Part shown: piece by piece, positions 26,433 to 36,368 of the stretch | Position numbering within the stretch: the first letter of the stretch is position 1 | Layout of the letters: every line of letters begins with the position of its first letter | From: Flavobacteriales bacterium | Lineage (GTDB): Bacteria > Bacteroidota > Bacteroidia > Flavobacteriales_F > PHOS-HE28 | Length of the DNA: 64,000 bases | Reading direction: 5' to 3' | Assembly (NCBI GenBank): GCA_016703005.1 | Contig: JADJCX010000012.1 | Coordinates: 1 to 64,000, forward strand | Program-made: the position numbers and the translations under genes | The notes under the pieces: generated by a model | What the model was told of the DNA's origin: nothing | Seen by the model: only the letters and a program-made list of their open reading frames with translations | The model's database searches: none

Positions 26433-27020
26433 CTAGGGGTTCCGCTCCAGCCATTCGACCACTCGCGCCAAATGCAGTTGCTTCCGTGGTTCCCGGTCGC
26501 GGCGGTTGGTTTCCGTGAAATAGGTGTGCTCGCTGAGGAATTTCAACTGGATCTCGTTCCACGCCCGTTCGGTGGTAAGGATCCCGTACTCTTTCAATTC
26601 CCTGAACAAATGGTTGCCGATGGTGAAGAAATCTTCGCGACCGAGGTAGTCCAGATCCGCATCGCATAGGATGCCACTCAACTGGTCCGTGGGACTTTGT
26701 GGTACCCGTGTGGCCATGATCATGGCACAGATCCTATCGACCTCTTCGGTTGTGTAGCCGAACCCTGGAAGAGCCTCCCTCACAATGTCGCAACTCAGCA
26801 CTTCATGATGGACATCGCCACGCACGAAGCCTGCGTCGTGGTATAGGGCCGCGGTCTTCAACAGCATGAGGTCATTGCCGTTGACCCCTTCCTTGCGCGC
26901 TATATCGATGGCCGCGCGATGGACGTCAAGCGTATGGCCATAGCTATGGTATGTGCGGTCGTAAGGCAGACTGCCTTGTAACTGTGCGAGTATGAATGCT
27001 TTCGCCGCTGCGTAATCCAT
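26433..27020 (-). CDS. HD-domain phosphohydrolase
   Basis: 195 residues from the ATG at 27020. The metal-binding set of an HD hydrolase is visible: H in YHSYGHTLDV, the HD pair in ALYHDAGFVRGDVHHE, and D in LCDADLDYLGRED. Members cleave phosphate from nucleotides or related compounds; the substrate is unknown. A longer open frame extends upstream to 27329 but overlaps the divergent histidine kinase gene and has no supporting similarity. Confidence 0.8.
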   Translation of the reverse strand: MDYAAAKAFILAQLQGSLPYDRTYHSYGHTLDVHRAAIDIARKEGVNGNDLMLLKTAALYHDAGFVRGDVHHEVLSCDIVREALPGFGYTTEEVDRICAMIMATRVPQSPTDQLSGILCDADLDYLGREDFFTIGNHLFRELKEYGILTTERAWNEIQLKFLSEHTYFTETNRRDREPRKQLHLARVVEWLERNP

Positions 27021-27165
27021 GGTGCTGTCGCGAAACAACGCAATTCCGCGATCCAAGACATCGTCCGAACTGATGAACCCCTGAACGGCGAGCGAGCGGA
27101 CGGGCAAAGCGCTGGATGAACAAGTACTTCCCGGTCCTCTATGTTTGAAGCGTTCCGTTCCGCTC

Positions 27166-28101
27166 ATGTCGAAGGCCCAACGACGTTCCTTGCTGTTGAT
27201 CACCCTTCTCGGGTTATACATCGTTATGCAGTTCACCTGGTGGGGAATTCTGCTCGTGCGGAAAGAGACACAGCTCGCCCACGCCTTGGATCCCGCCCAT
27301 GACAATAATGGCGGCCATCTCGAACGCACCTATTGGATGATCATCGGGGAGGGCATCGTATTCCTGACGCTTATTGGGATCACGCTCTGGCTCTTGCACC
27401 GCGGAATGAAACGCGAGTTGGCAACAGCCCGCATGCAGCGCAATTTCCTCTTGGCGGCCGGGCACGAATTGCGCACGCCCATTGCCAGTTTGCAGCTTCA
27501 GCTGCAAACAATGGCCCGACCGGGACTTGCAGCTTCCGAGCACGATGAACTGCACCGCCGCGCATTGGATGACGTGCAGCGTTTGGGTGGCTTGGCCGAG
27601 AAAGTGTTGTTGGCCACACGGTTGGAGGAGACCGGGGTTCCGCTGCAGCCGAGCAAACAACGCTTGCACGAACTTGTTGGATCGATCTGCGAACATGCAC
27701 GCGCCACCTATGCACAAGATCACACTGTGGTGACCGATCTGAAACCAATGGAGTTGAGCGTGGACCCACAGGCCTTGCGCAGTGTGCTGGTCAATTTGTT
27801 GGAGAACGCGGCCAAGTACAGTCCGAGCGGCACCACCATTTCCATTGATCTGGGCATTGTGGGGTCCACCGCGCTTTTGCGCGTAAGCGATAATGGGCCT
27901 GGCGTTCCGGTCGCCGACCGCGCCCACATCTTCACGAAATTCTTCCGGGGCGGTAATGAGGAAACCAGGAACGTGAAAGGGACCGGGCTCGGCCTTTACA
28001 TCGTGCAACGGCTGATGCAGTCCATGGGTGGAAGCGTGCATTTGGAGCCGCGCGCAGGTGGTGGCTCTACTTTCGCCGCCGCTTTCCCGCTTCACAAATG
28101 A
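27166..28101 (+). CDS. Sensor histidine kinase (orphan)
   Basis: 311 residues from the ATG at 27166. Two hydrophobic helices (SLLLITLLGLYIVMQF and IIGEGIVFLTLIGITLWLL) enclose a short, roughly 40-residue periplasmic loop. The dimerisation helix carries GHELRTPIASL, and the ATPase domain has the N box (NLLENAAKYS), G1 (DNGPGVP), F box (FTKFFRG) and G2 (GTGLGLYI). No response regulator adjoins it; the stop codon overlaps the gpmI start by ATGA. A partner regulator must be encoded elsewhere. Confidence 0.9.
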   Translation: MSKAQRRSLLLITLLGLYIVMQFTWWGILLVRKETQLAHALDPAHDNNGGHLERTYWMIIGEGIVFLTLIGITLWLLHRGMKRELATARMQRNFLLAAGHELRTPIASLQLQLQTMARPGLAASEHDELHRRALDDVQRLGGLAEKVLLATRLEETGVPLQPSKQRLHELVGSICEHARATYAQDHTVVTDLKPMELSVDPQALRSVLVNLLENAAKYSPSGTTISIDLGIVGSTALLRVSDNGPGVPVADRAHIFTKFFRGGNEETRNVKGTGLGLYIVQRLMQSMGGSVHLEPRAGGGSTFAAAFPLHK

Positions 28102-29611
28102 CGAACCATAAGGTCGCACTGATCATACTCGACGGTTGGGGGATCGGCGCTGGCGACCGCACCGACGCCATCGCTCAAGCGAAGACACCATTCATCGATG
28201 GGTTGCGGGCCGCTATGCCGCACGCCACGTTGCGCACCGATGGCCTCCATGTGGGCCTTCCGGAAGGACAGATGGGCAACAGCGAAGTGGGCCACTTGAA
28301 CATAGGTGCCGGGCGGGTGGTGTACCAAGACCTCGTGCGCATTGACAAGGCCGTAGCCGATGGTTCGCTGGAGCAGAACACGGTTTTGCAAGCCGCATTC
28401 ACGGAAGCGAAGAAGCCCGGTAAGCGTTTGCACTTGATCGGCCTCGTGAGCAAGGGTGGTGTGCACAGTATGCAAAGCCACCTGGCAGCATTGTGCCACA
28501 TGACGGGGCGGGCGGGTTTGTCCAACGTATTGATCCATGCGTTCACCGACGGGCGCGATGCCGCGCCGAACAGCGGTAAGGGCTATATGGAAGATCTTTT
28601 ACGGGACATCGAAGGCACCCCCGCGCGGGTGGCCACCGTTTGTGGTCGCTATTATGCCATGGACCGCGACAAACGTTGGGAGCGCATCAAGCGCGCATAT
28701 GATCTATTGGTGAATCGCGAAGGCGCGATCGCGAATGACCCATTGGACGTGTTCGCCAAGAGCTACGCGGCAGGAACTACGGATGAATTCATCCTGCCCC
28801 ATCGTATCGCCGGTATTGATGGATCGATCCGCTCAGGCGATGTTGTCCTCTGCTTCAACTTCAGGACGGATCGTTGTCGGGAGATCACTGTGGCATTGAC
28901 GCAGAAAGACATGCCCGAACAGGGCATGACCACATTGCCGTTGCACTATGTCACGATGACCGAGTACGACAGCACATACAAGAACGTGCATGTGCTCTTC
29001 CGCAAGGATGATCTGAAAAAGACCATTGGCGAAGTAGTGGCGGATGCGGGCCTCAGCCAATTGCGCGCCGCCGAAACGGAGAAGTATCCGCACGTTACGT
29101 TCTTCTTCAGCGGTGGGCGCGAAGCGCCGTTCGAACGCGAGGAACGCATCATGGCCTCATCGCCGAAAGTGGCCACCTACGATCTGCTACCGGAAATGAA
29201 CGCGCCGGAACTCGCGCAGCGGGTATCGGATGCGCTGGTTGCCCGCAAGCCCGACTTCGTATGCCTCAACTTCGCCAACCCCGATATGGTGGGTCACACG
29301 GGTGTGTTCCTGCGATCGTGAAGGCGGTGGAAGTCACCGACCGTTGCGCGCAGCAGGTGGTGGAGGCTGGAAAAACCCGTGGATACAGCTTCATCATCAT
29401 CGCCGATCACGGCAACGCCGATCAGGCCATGAACCCGGATGGCACGCCGAACACTGCGCACTCCATGAACCCGGTGCCCATCTTCCTCATTGACGATCGC
29501 GGATACCACTTGCGAAGCGGAGTACTCGCCGATGTTGCACCGACCGTGCTTGCCCTAATGGGGTTAGAGCAGCCGACGGAGATGACAGGCAAATCGCTCT
29601 TGGCGAAGTGA
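28098..29611 (+). CDS. gpmI: 2,3-bisphosphoglycerate-independent phosphoglycerate mutase (frameshifted)
   Basis: Glycolytic enzyme converting 3- to 2-phosphoglycerate with two Mn2+ ions. The alkaline-phosphatase-type motifs are intact: ALIILDGWGIG, the phosphorylated serine in GQMGNSEVGHLNIGAGR, DGRDAAPNSG, CFNFRTDRCREIT, and the late metal site ADHGNADQAMN. The frame shifts at about 29310: GHTGVF should continue PAIVKAVEVTDRC but the CCC of the proline codon reads CC, so the first frame ends at 29321 and the rest runs to 29611. A one-base homopolymer loss in an essential gene is most simply a sequencing error. Confidence 0.93.
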
Positions 29612-29620
29612 CCGACCGGA

Positions 29621-30253
29621 TCACTTCACCGCCTCCACAACGAAACTCTCACCGGCCCTCTCCTGCTGATCGATCTGCAGCTCGGGCACGGCCCCTTCGC
29701 CCATTCGGCACAAGGTGATCCTGCTGTAGCCAGCTTCGCGAAGAAAGAGTTCGATCGTTTCGAAGTCGTAGCTGTAACGGTGGCCGTGATCGCGCGCGTA
29801 ACGGTTCACGCTGATCATGCCCGTGGCCTCCTTCTCCCCATATGGGAAAACGACGCTCTTGTCGGTCTTGCGTTTCTGGTAGAGGTCGAGGTACAACGCG
29901 CCATCGGGCAGTACTAACCGGAACACGCCGCCGGGCTTCAACACACGGTGGAGGTCGGCAATAGTGCGCTTGAAATACTGGACCGGGATACAATCGATGC
30001 AGTGCTCGCTGAACGCTCCGTCCATGCTGGCGTCCGGCAATGGCAACCGGCCCCGGGTAAGGTCCCAGCACAGGTCAACGCCGGGCAACCAGTGGTAGTC
30101 GAGGTTCACATAGTTCTCCTTCGGGTGCGCGCCGCAACCGATGTTCAACAGCTTCACCTTGCCCAGCTTGCTACGATCCAGAAAGAGCGGATTGCCCCGG
30201 ATCAGCCAGGAAATAAGCAACTGCACTTTGAAATAAGAGAGCGGTGAACGCAT
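29621..30253 (-). CDS. Class I SAM-dependent methyltransferase
   Basis: 210 residues with the Methyltransf_11 fold: motif I as LLNIGCGAHPKENYVNLDYH, an acidic loop at the second strand, and motif VLKPGGVFRLVLPDGALY. The N-terminus has a short hydrophobic stretch (YFKVQLLISWLIRG). In this family the acceptor is often a sugar or a lipid-linked intermediate, but nothing here identifies it. It converges with gpmI, 10 bp apart. Confidence 0.8.
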   Translation of the reverse strand: MRSPLSYFKVQLLISWLIRGNPLFLDRSKLGKVKLLNIGCGAHPKENYVNLDYHWLPGVDLCWDLTRGRLPLPDASMDGAFSEHCIDCIPVQYFKRTIADLHRVLKPGGVFRLVLPDGALYLDLYQKRKTDKSVVFPYGEKEATGMISVNRYARDHGHRYSYDFETIELFLREAGYSRITLCRMGEGAVPELQIDQQERAGESFVVEAVK

Positions 30254-30330
30254 GTGGCATCCTCCCGATGCATCGGGGGCGGCAAGTTATCCGCCCATAA
30301 CAAAGCGAACGCACCCGACCGACGTGCCCG

Positions 30331-31983
30331 TCAGCGCTTGTTGTTCAGGATGGTCAAGTGACCGGTGAATGCCTTCGGCTCGCCATCCACCTGTACCTCG
30401 TAGTAGTAGGTGCCATCACTTACGTCGTCACCATCCCACTGATTGCGGTAGTTGTTCGCTTCGTAAACGATCTGGCCCCACCGGTTGTAGATCCGTACCG
30501 TGTTGCTGGTGCCCAAGATGCCATCGATCACGAATCGATCGTTCTCCCCGTCACTGTTCGGGCTGAAGACATTGGGGATCACGATCTGGCAACCGCTTTC
30601 AACATTCACAACGGCGCTCACGCTTTTCTCACATTCATCGGTGGCGGTGATCGTATATGTGCCGCTCTCCATTCCGGGCACCCAATTGAACACGCTCGCA
30701 GTACCGTTGTCCCAGATCGGGCTCACGTTACCGAACCCACCGGAGAGTTGCGCAATGAGCAACACGCTATCGTCCTCGCATTCGAGGAAGAGATCCTCCG
30801 TTGCAAGTACCATCGGCACATACTCAACAATGGGCACTGTAGCTGTGCTGATACTGGTATCACCACATGCGTTCACGAACGTTGCCGTCAGCACGATCTC
30901 CTCTTGGCCCTCCGCCACATTATCCTCGAATGCTTCAATGGGGAAGCTCACGCTGTTCTGGCCGTCGGGGATCGTTATCAAAGCTGGTATGCTCGTGTAA
31001 TCAGTTCCGTTGGTAGCAGTACCACCGACCACGACCGAAACATCGATATCGTCATCGGCGCCGGGGCGTGTGATCGTGAACGTTGCGTCCGTGCAACCCT
31101 CGGTAAGGGTACCATCAGCACTGGCGGTCACCACTTCCAAGTCGATGGCGTTCGGGCTGCTGAAGCTGCCCCCCTCAAGGAACACTGCACTGTCCCACAC
31201 AGTATCACTGGCATCGCCGATCGCGATCTTGATGTGGTAGGTCTCTCCACAACTCACCAGCGCCGAGGCGGTGATCACCACGGTGAACCCGTCGTACTGC
31301 ACGTACTGCGGATCGGTATTGAACGGTGCCGTGAATCCATCGCCATTGTCCACGTAGTAGGCGGGGTTCACAACATCGTTCACCGTGTTGATGGTAACGG
31401 GGTCGGTGGTGTTCGGTATCAGAGCGATGTTGATGGCGTTGTTCGAGAACGTGCCGTTGATCCCGGGGCCGCTGAGGAAGAACCCGAAGATGTCGTTCAC
31501 GCTGTTCACGAATTCCAAGTACTCATCGCTGGCGAATACGAACTTGAAACTCAACGAATCGCCGGCAGGCACGAAGTCGAATTCCAGAATGGCGGCATCG
31601 TTCACTGTCTGCGGGTTGCTCAGGATCGCAAGGTCCGGATCACTTGTCGGCAAACCGCCGCCAAGGCTCATGCTGCCGCTGTTGTTGGGCCCCATGGCCA
31701 TCTGCACGCTCCCGGTGGCCAGCATCATGCCGCTCGTAATGCCGAGCGTAGTTGCACTGCCGTTGAACGACGCGGCCTGCTCCGTAACGAAGTTCGCGGG
31801 TACACCATTGAAGGTGATGTTGGTCACGTTGACACCACCGCCCAATAGCACGTTCTCCACCAGGCTCTGCACCGTGGTGGTATTGTCGATCGTGAGTTGC
31901 GCTTGCGTGCTGGCCACACACACCATCGCTACCGCCCCTGCCAAGCCCTTTCTCATTCCCATCGTTCCCATAATTGCGCTCAT
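30331..31983 (-). CDS. Choice-of-anchor L protein with T9SS type B sorting domain (shorter paralogue)
   Basis: 550 residues. After the signal peptide (GLAGAVAMVCVASTQAQ) comes a choice-of-anchor L domain: TVQSLVENVLLGGGVNVTNI, GITSGMMLATG, then FKFVFASDEYLEFV and DIFGFFLSGPGINGTFS. A Calx-beta-like repeat follows (ITRPGADDDIDVSVVVGGTA). The C-terminus is the gliding-associated domain (CHU_C): VIPNVFSPNSDGENDRFVID, VRIYNRWGQIVYEANNYRNQ and a GTYYYEVQVDG strand. It should be secreted by T9SS and assembled as a surface adhesin or motility component. Four ATGs lie close together at the start; the first is reported. Confidence 0.85.
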   Translation of the reverse strand: MSAIMGTMGMRKGLAGAVAMVCVASTQAQLTIDNTTTVQSLVENVLLGGGVNVTNITFNGVPANFVTEQAASFNGSATTLGITSGMMLATGSVQMAMGPNNSGSMSLGGGLPTSDPDLAILSNPQTVNDAAILEFDFVPAGDSLSFKFVFASDEYLEFVNSVNDIFGFFLSGPGINGTFSNNAINIALIPNTTDPVTINTVNDVVNPAYYVDNGDGFTAPFNTDPQYVQYDGFTVVITASALVSCGETYHIKIAIGDASDTVWDSAVFLEGGSFSSPNAIDLEVVTASADGTLTEGCTDATFTITRPGADDDIDVSVVVGGTATNGTDYTSIPALITIPDGQNSVSFPIEAFEDNVAEGQEEIVLTATFVNACGDTSISTATVPIVEYVPMVLATEDLFLECEDDSVLLIAQLSGGFGNVSPIWDNGTASVFNWVPGMESGTYTITATDECEKSVSAVVNVESGCQIVIPNVFSPNSDGENDRFVIDGILGTSNTVRIYNRWGQIVYEANNYRNQWDGDDVSDGTYYYEVQVDGEPKAFTGHLTILNNKR

Positions 31984-31986
31984 TCG

Positions 31987-34653
31987 TTATCGTATCAACG
32001 TCACGTTACCCATGTACTCCACCGGGCCGAACCTACGACCGCTGGTCTTTAACTGCCACACGTACACATCCTGCTTGGGGGCAGCACCGCTCACTTTGCC
32101 ATCCCAGCCTTGGCCTGGATCGCTGCTCGCGAAGATCACCTCGCCCCATCGATCGAAGATCCGGAACTGGTATTCCGAGAGGTCGTGGCCAATGGGCCCG
32201 AACATGTCGTTGATACCGTCGCCATCGGGTGTGAAGCTGTTCGGCACGTACACGTGGGCGGGAGGCTGCACGATCAATGACGTGCTGTCCACGCAGCCGA
32301 TCGGGTTCCATACGGTAAGCCACACTTCATGGTCATCGCTATCGAGATACCGGTGGGCGGTGTACTGCGCGCTATCGGTATTGCCGTCGGCAAAATCCCA
32401 GAACCACTCCGTGGTGTTGTTGCTGCTTTCGTTCAGGAAGGTCACGTCGAATTCGCCGATGTAATTCACATTGAACGCAGCTTCCACGAACTGCACATCC
32501 ATGAACATATCGTCGGTGAGCACAAACCCGCAAGCATCCGTAACGGTAACCGAATAGGTCGTCGGCGCCGTGGGTGCCACAGTAGTATCGGTGGATGAAC
32601 TGGTGATGGGCGACCAAGCATATTGGTAACCACCCGCACCACCGCTTGCCAGCGCAGCCAGTTGGCCTTCGAAACCAAGGCATATCGCCGTATCGGGAAC
32701 GATCCACAACGTGTATGGATCCCATACCGGCAACTGCACCGTTACCGAATCAAGGCCCGTATTCCCACACTCGTCCTCAACGCTGATATAATAGGTGGCC
32801 GTACCGATCACACTGATATCAGGAAGCGTGTCAGTAGTGCTCAGCACACTGAAGCCGTCCGTCCATTCAAGCGTGTACACGCCACTTCCACCGGACAACG
32901 AAGCGATGTAGAGGTCAACAAGATCAGCGGGGCACTGCACCGTAGTGTCGTTGTTCGTCAGTACCACGATCGGTGGCAGCGGCAAGGGAGATACGACGAT
33001 CGTATCGGCATCGCCCATTCCACAACCGGCTTCAACCGAAACGTAATAGGTGGCCGCGGGGCCGCTATTGATGGCCAGTGAAGTGCTCGTACTGAGAACC
33101 GTACCGTTCACATCCGTCCACTCGTAAGTGTATACACCATCCCCACCGGTGGTGCTGATCACGAAAAGGGTGGCCGCTTGTGGACAACTCAACGCCGTAT
33201 CGTTACTGACGATCATGTTAACGGGCGGGTACACCGGCACATCCACTGTGATCGTTCCCGTTTGAGGCACTTGGCCACACGTATCGGACACGGTGACGGT
33301 ATACGTGGTGGTCACCGGTGGCGACAGAGTAAGCGTTGCTGTCGTGTCACCCGTGTTCCATATGTATTGGTAGTTGCCATAGCCCTCGAACACGTTCGGT
33401 CCTATGGTCACAACGTCATCACAACCTATGGCGGTATCGCTCACCGTTATGTACATCGGCTGCGCCTCGTTGATGTAGAAGGTGAAGTCCGTCACCACCA
33501 ACATACCGCTGCACTGCGCCACGTTACTGATGGTGATCTGCACGGTTTCCAGCGCATCGGGGTCCAGAGGTGCGGTCAGGACGAACACAATGGTCGAATC
33601 ACCGGGTTGGAATACGATCTCGTTCGGCAACACCGGGTTGTAATCCACCCCGCCAATGGCCGTTCCACCCACCACCAACTGCACCGTATCCGTCGTTGCG
33701 AAACCAGCGTACCGTTCGAAGACCAGTTGTGCACTCGCACACCCTTCATAGAGCGTGCTATCGATCAACCCAACGGCCGTGCTCAGCGAAGCAGTGACCG
33801 CAGCCGTGCTCGTGAAGCTTCCACCTTCCAGGAATACACCGCTGTCCAGGATCGCATCGTTCGCATCGGCAATGGCCAACTTGATGTGGTATTGCTGTCC
33901 GCAGGTAACCAGAGCGAAAGCCTCCAGCACCACGGTGAACCCATCATACTCAACAGTGGGTCCAACGGGATTGTTCTGCGTGTAATACACACTGTTGTTC
34001 TGCCAGTTGGGGTCCAAGGCAGCGCAGGTCGCCGCTGTTCCCGCCGAACCCGGCACGCCCAGATTCACGGAATTGATCGCTATGGGAACGTTCGTGCCGG
34101 GCACCAAGGCAATGTTCGTGGCGTTGTTACTGTACGGACCATTGATGCCGGGACCACTGAGGAAGAACCCGAAGGCATCGGTGAAACCGCTGCAGGTCCA
34201 CTCGTCATACTCCTCACTTCCGAACACATAATTGAAGCGCAGGGTATCGCCGTTCGGGATAAAGTCGAACTCGAGCACCGCAGCATCGAACGTCATGTTC
34301 CCGCCGAGGAACTGCGATAGATCGGGATCGCCGGGACCCTGCATCCCACCACCAGGCGCCGTGCCACCACCGAAATCGTTCGGGCCGTTGGCCAAAGTGT
34401 CGTGGCCGGAAGCGAGGATGAGCCCCGTGGCCATGCCGATGTTGCTGCTCGCTCCATCGAACTGGCCGGCTTGCATGGACATTACCGTGGCCGGGCCTCC
34501 GTTGAAGGTGATGTTGCTCACACTCACACCACTGCCCAACAACACCTGCTGCACCAACTGTTCCGGGGTGAGGGTATTGGCAACCGATAGCTGACCGGAT
34601 ACCGGGTTCAGCAAGAGGAAAAGCGCGGGAAAAAGGAGGAGTCGTACGCGCAT
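31987..34653 (-). CDS. Choice-of-anchor L protein with PKD and T9SS type B sorting domain (longer paralogue)
   Basis: 888 residues with signal peptide (MRVRLLLFPALFLLLNPVSG). The choice-of-anchor L domain (LVQQVLLGSGVSVSNITFNG; FNYVFGSEEYDEW; FGFFLSGPGINGPYSNNATN) matches the shorter neighbour. It is followed by a Calx-beta-like region, several Ig-like/SprB-type repeats with the recurring pattern of VYTYEWTD or QYIWNTGDTTATL, then a PKD domain (EWFWDFADGNTDSAQY) and the gliding-associated C-terminus (YVPNSFTPDGDGINDMFGPI). The stop is 3 bp before the start of the shorter paralogue, so the pair is one operon that arose by duplication. Confidence 0.87.
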   Translation of the reverse strand: MRVRLLLFPALFLLLNPVSGQLSVANTLTPEQLVQQVLLGSGVSVSNITFNGGPATVMSMQAGQFDGASSNIGMATGLILASGHDTLANGPNDFGGGTAPGGGMQGPGDPDLSQFLGGNMTFDAAVLEFDFIPNGDTLRFNYVFGSEEYDEWTCSGFTDAFGFFLSGPGINGPYSNNATNIALVPGTNVPIAINSVNLGVPGSAGTAATCAALDPNWQNNSVYYTQNNPVGPTVEYDGFTVVLEAFALVTCGQQYHIKLAIADANDAILDSGVFLEGGSFTSTAAVTASLSTAVGLIDSTLYEGCASAQLVFERYAGFATTDTVQLVVGGTAIGGVDYNPVLPNEIVFQPGDSTIVFVLTAPLDPDALETVQITISNVAQCSGMLVVTDFTFYINEAQPMYITVSDTAIGCDDVVTIGPNVFEGYGNYQYIWNTGDTTATLTLSPPVTTTYTVTVSDTCGQVPQTGTITVDVPVYPPVNMIVSNDTALSCPQAATLFVISTTGGDGVYTYEWTDVNGTVLSTSTSLAINSGPAATYYVSVEAGCGMGDADTIVVSPLPLPPIVVLTNNDTTVQCPADLVDLYIASLSGGSGVYTLEWTDGFSVLSTTDTLPDISVIGTATYYISVEDECGNTGLDSVTVQLPVWDPYTLWIVPDTAICLGFEGQLAALASGGAGGYQYAWSPITSSSTDTTVAPTAPTTYSVTVTDACGFVLTDDMFMDVQFVEAAFNVNYIGEFDVTFLNESSNNTTEWFWDFADGNTDSAQYTAHRYLDSDDHEVWLTVWNPIGCVDSTSLIVQPPAHVYVPNSFTPDGDGINDMFGPIGHDLSEYQFRIFDRWGEVIFASSDPGQGWDGKVSGAAPKQDVYVWQLKTSGRRFGPVEYMGNVTLIR

Positions 34654-34794
34654 GGGTCAGAGATTTCGTTCAGGGATGGGAAAAATAGGACTTCGCAACG
34701 GGCATACGACGCCCCGCCCACGCGGCCCGTTGCCCGGTCAGGAACGGGTTGGCCAGCACATTCGGTGACTCGACTGGCCGTGGGGGGATACGGA

Positions 34795-36222
34795 ATGTGG
34801 AACGACAGCCTGCACCTTCCCCAACCTGGTCTACCCGCCCACATCTCACATCCGAACAGCCTCGACAGCTACATCGAGTCCAACAAGGACCGTTTCCTCA
34901 ACGAACTGCTCGACCTGCTGCGCATTCCCAGCGTAAGCGCCGACCCCAAGTACAAAGCCGACGTGGCGCGCTGCGCCGAAGCGGTACGCAAGAACCTGGA
35001 AGCCGCCGGGGTGGACTTCGCCGAGATCTGCCCTACGGCCGGGCACCCCATCGTGTACGGTGAGAAGATCATCGATCCCACGCTGCCCACCGTGCTGGTC
35101 TATGGCCACTACGATGTGCAACCCCCGGACCCACTGGATCTGTGGACCAGCCCACCCTTCGAACCGGTGGTGAAAGACGGCCTTATCTACGCCCGCGGCA
35201 GCGCCGACGACAAAGGCCAATTCTACATGCATGTGAAGGCGCTAGAGGTGATGGTGAAGAACAACGCCCTGCCTTGCAACGTGAAGTTCATGATCGAGGG
35301 CGAGGAGGAAGTGGGCAGCGATAACCTCGGCGTGTTCGTGGTGAACAACAAAGCGAAGCTGAAGGCCGATGTGGTGCTTATCAGCGACACGTCCATGATC
35401 GCCAACGATGTACCCAGTATCAACACAGGACTGCGTGGGCTCAGCTATGTTGAAGTGGAGGTGACGGGGCCGAACCGCGACCTGCACAGTGGTGTGTACG
35501 GCGGCGCGGTGGCCAACCCCATCAACACGTTGTGCGCCATGATCGCCAGCCTGCACGATGCCGATGGCCGCATCACCATCCCGGGTTTCTACGACGATGT
35601 GCAAGAGCTCAGCGCCGCCGACCGCAAGGCCCTGGCCGAAGCTCCGTTCGACGAGAAAGAATGGATGAAGGAACTCGGCGTGGCTGCCGTGAAGGGCGAG
35701 AAAGGATACACCAGCGATGAACGCTGCACCATCCGCCCAACGCTCGACGTGAACGGCATCTGGGGTGGTTACATCGGTGAGGGCGCGAAGACCGTGCTAC
35801 CGGGGAAGGCCTTCGCCAAGATCAGCATGCGCTTGGTGCCGAACCAGAAGAGCGATCGTGCCACCAAGCTCTTCAAGGAACACTTCGAGAAGATCGCACC
35901 GCCTTATGTGAAAGTTGTTGTGCGCCCGCACCACGGCGGCGAAGCAGCAGTGACCCCCACCGATAGCGTGGCCTACAAAGCCGCGAGCAAAGCCATGGAG
36001 GAAGCCTTCGGTAAGAAGCCCATACCAACACGCGGCGGCGGCAGCATCCCCATTGTTGCGCTCTTCGAAAAGGAACTCGGCCTCAAAACCATCCTCTTCG
36101 GCTTCGGCTTGGACAGCGACAACATCCATAGCCCCAACGAGCACTACGGCGTCTTCAACTACTTCAAAGGCATCCAGACCATCCCGCGCTTCTTCCACCA
36201 CTATGCGGAGATGAGCAAGTAG
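34795..36222 (+). CDS. M20 family dipeptidase (CNDP-type)
   Basis: 475 residues from the ATG at 34795 (a GTG at 34765 is possible). Metal-site motifs are VLVYGHYDVQPPDPLDLW, ARGSADDKGQFYMHVKA, MIEGEEEVGS and the late IHSPNEHYGVFN; the lid dimerisation domain contains the NRDLHSGVYGGAVANP signature. Members are di-zinc or di-manganese dipeptidases in the cytosol or secreted; no signal peptide is seen. An isolated gene, ended by a hairpin at 36291. Confidence 0.92.
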   Translation: MWNDSLHLPQPGLPAHISHPNSLDSYIESNKDRFLNELLDLLRIPSVSADPKYKADVARCAEAVRKNLEAAGVDFAEICPTAGHPIVYGEKIIDPTLPTVLVYGHYDVQPPDPLDLWTSPPFEPVVKDGLIYARGSADDKGQFYMHVKALEVMVKNNALPCNVKFMIEGEEEVGSDNLGVFVVNNKAKLKADVVLISDTSMIANDVPSINTGLRGLSYVEVEVTGPNRDLHSGVYGGAVANPINTLCAMIASLHDADGRITIPGFYDDVQELSAADRKALAEAPFDEKEWMKELGVAAVKGEKGYTSDERCTIRPTLDVNGIWGGYIGEGAKTVLPGKAFAKISMRLVPNQKSDRATKLFKEHFEKIAPPYVKVVVRPHHGGEAAVTPTDSVAYKAASKAMEEAFGKKPIPTRGGGSIPIVALFEKELGLKTILFGFGLDSDNIHSPNEHYGVFNYFKGIQTIPRFFHHYAEMSK

Positions 36223-36290
36223 GCCGAACGACGACGCGATCCACGTTCGACAGCTACAGGATATCAGTCTTCCTTCCTCCCATTGCTCGT

Positions 36291-36307
36291 CCCCCTTCAG
36301 AAGGGGG
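36291..36307. terminator. CCCCCTTC/GAAGGGGG hairpin after the dipeptidase gene
   Basis: A 7-bp or longer GC stem with a 3-base loop lies 69 bp past the dipeptidase stop and is followed by a second G-rich run (CAGGGGGATGG). It has no T run; the motif looks like a dispersed palindrome as much as a terminator. Confidence 0.45.
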
Positions 36308-36368
36308 CAGGGGGATGGTGAGCAGGCTCGATGTTTGCCAACCACGTTCCCGTCCACTCCCCCCGGTC

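Noticed and set aside
26433..27329. Longer start for the HD-domain gene
   Set aside because: The extra 103 residues overlap the divergent kinase start and look non-coding (Ser/Arg-rich).
30358..31848. 496-residue plus-strand open frame
   Set aside because: It is antisense to the choice-of-anchor L gene; its composition (His, Arg, Val-rich) is that of a GC-rich shadow frame.
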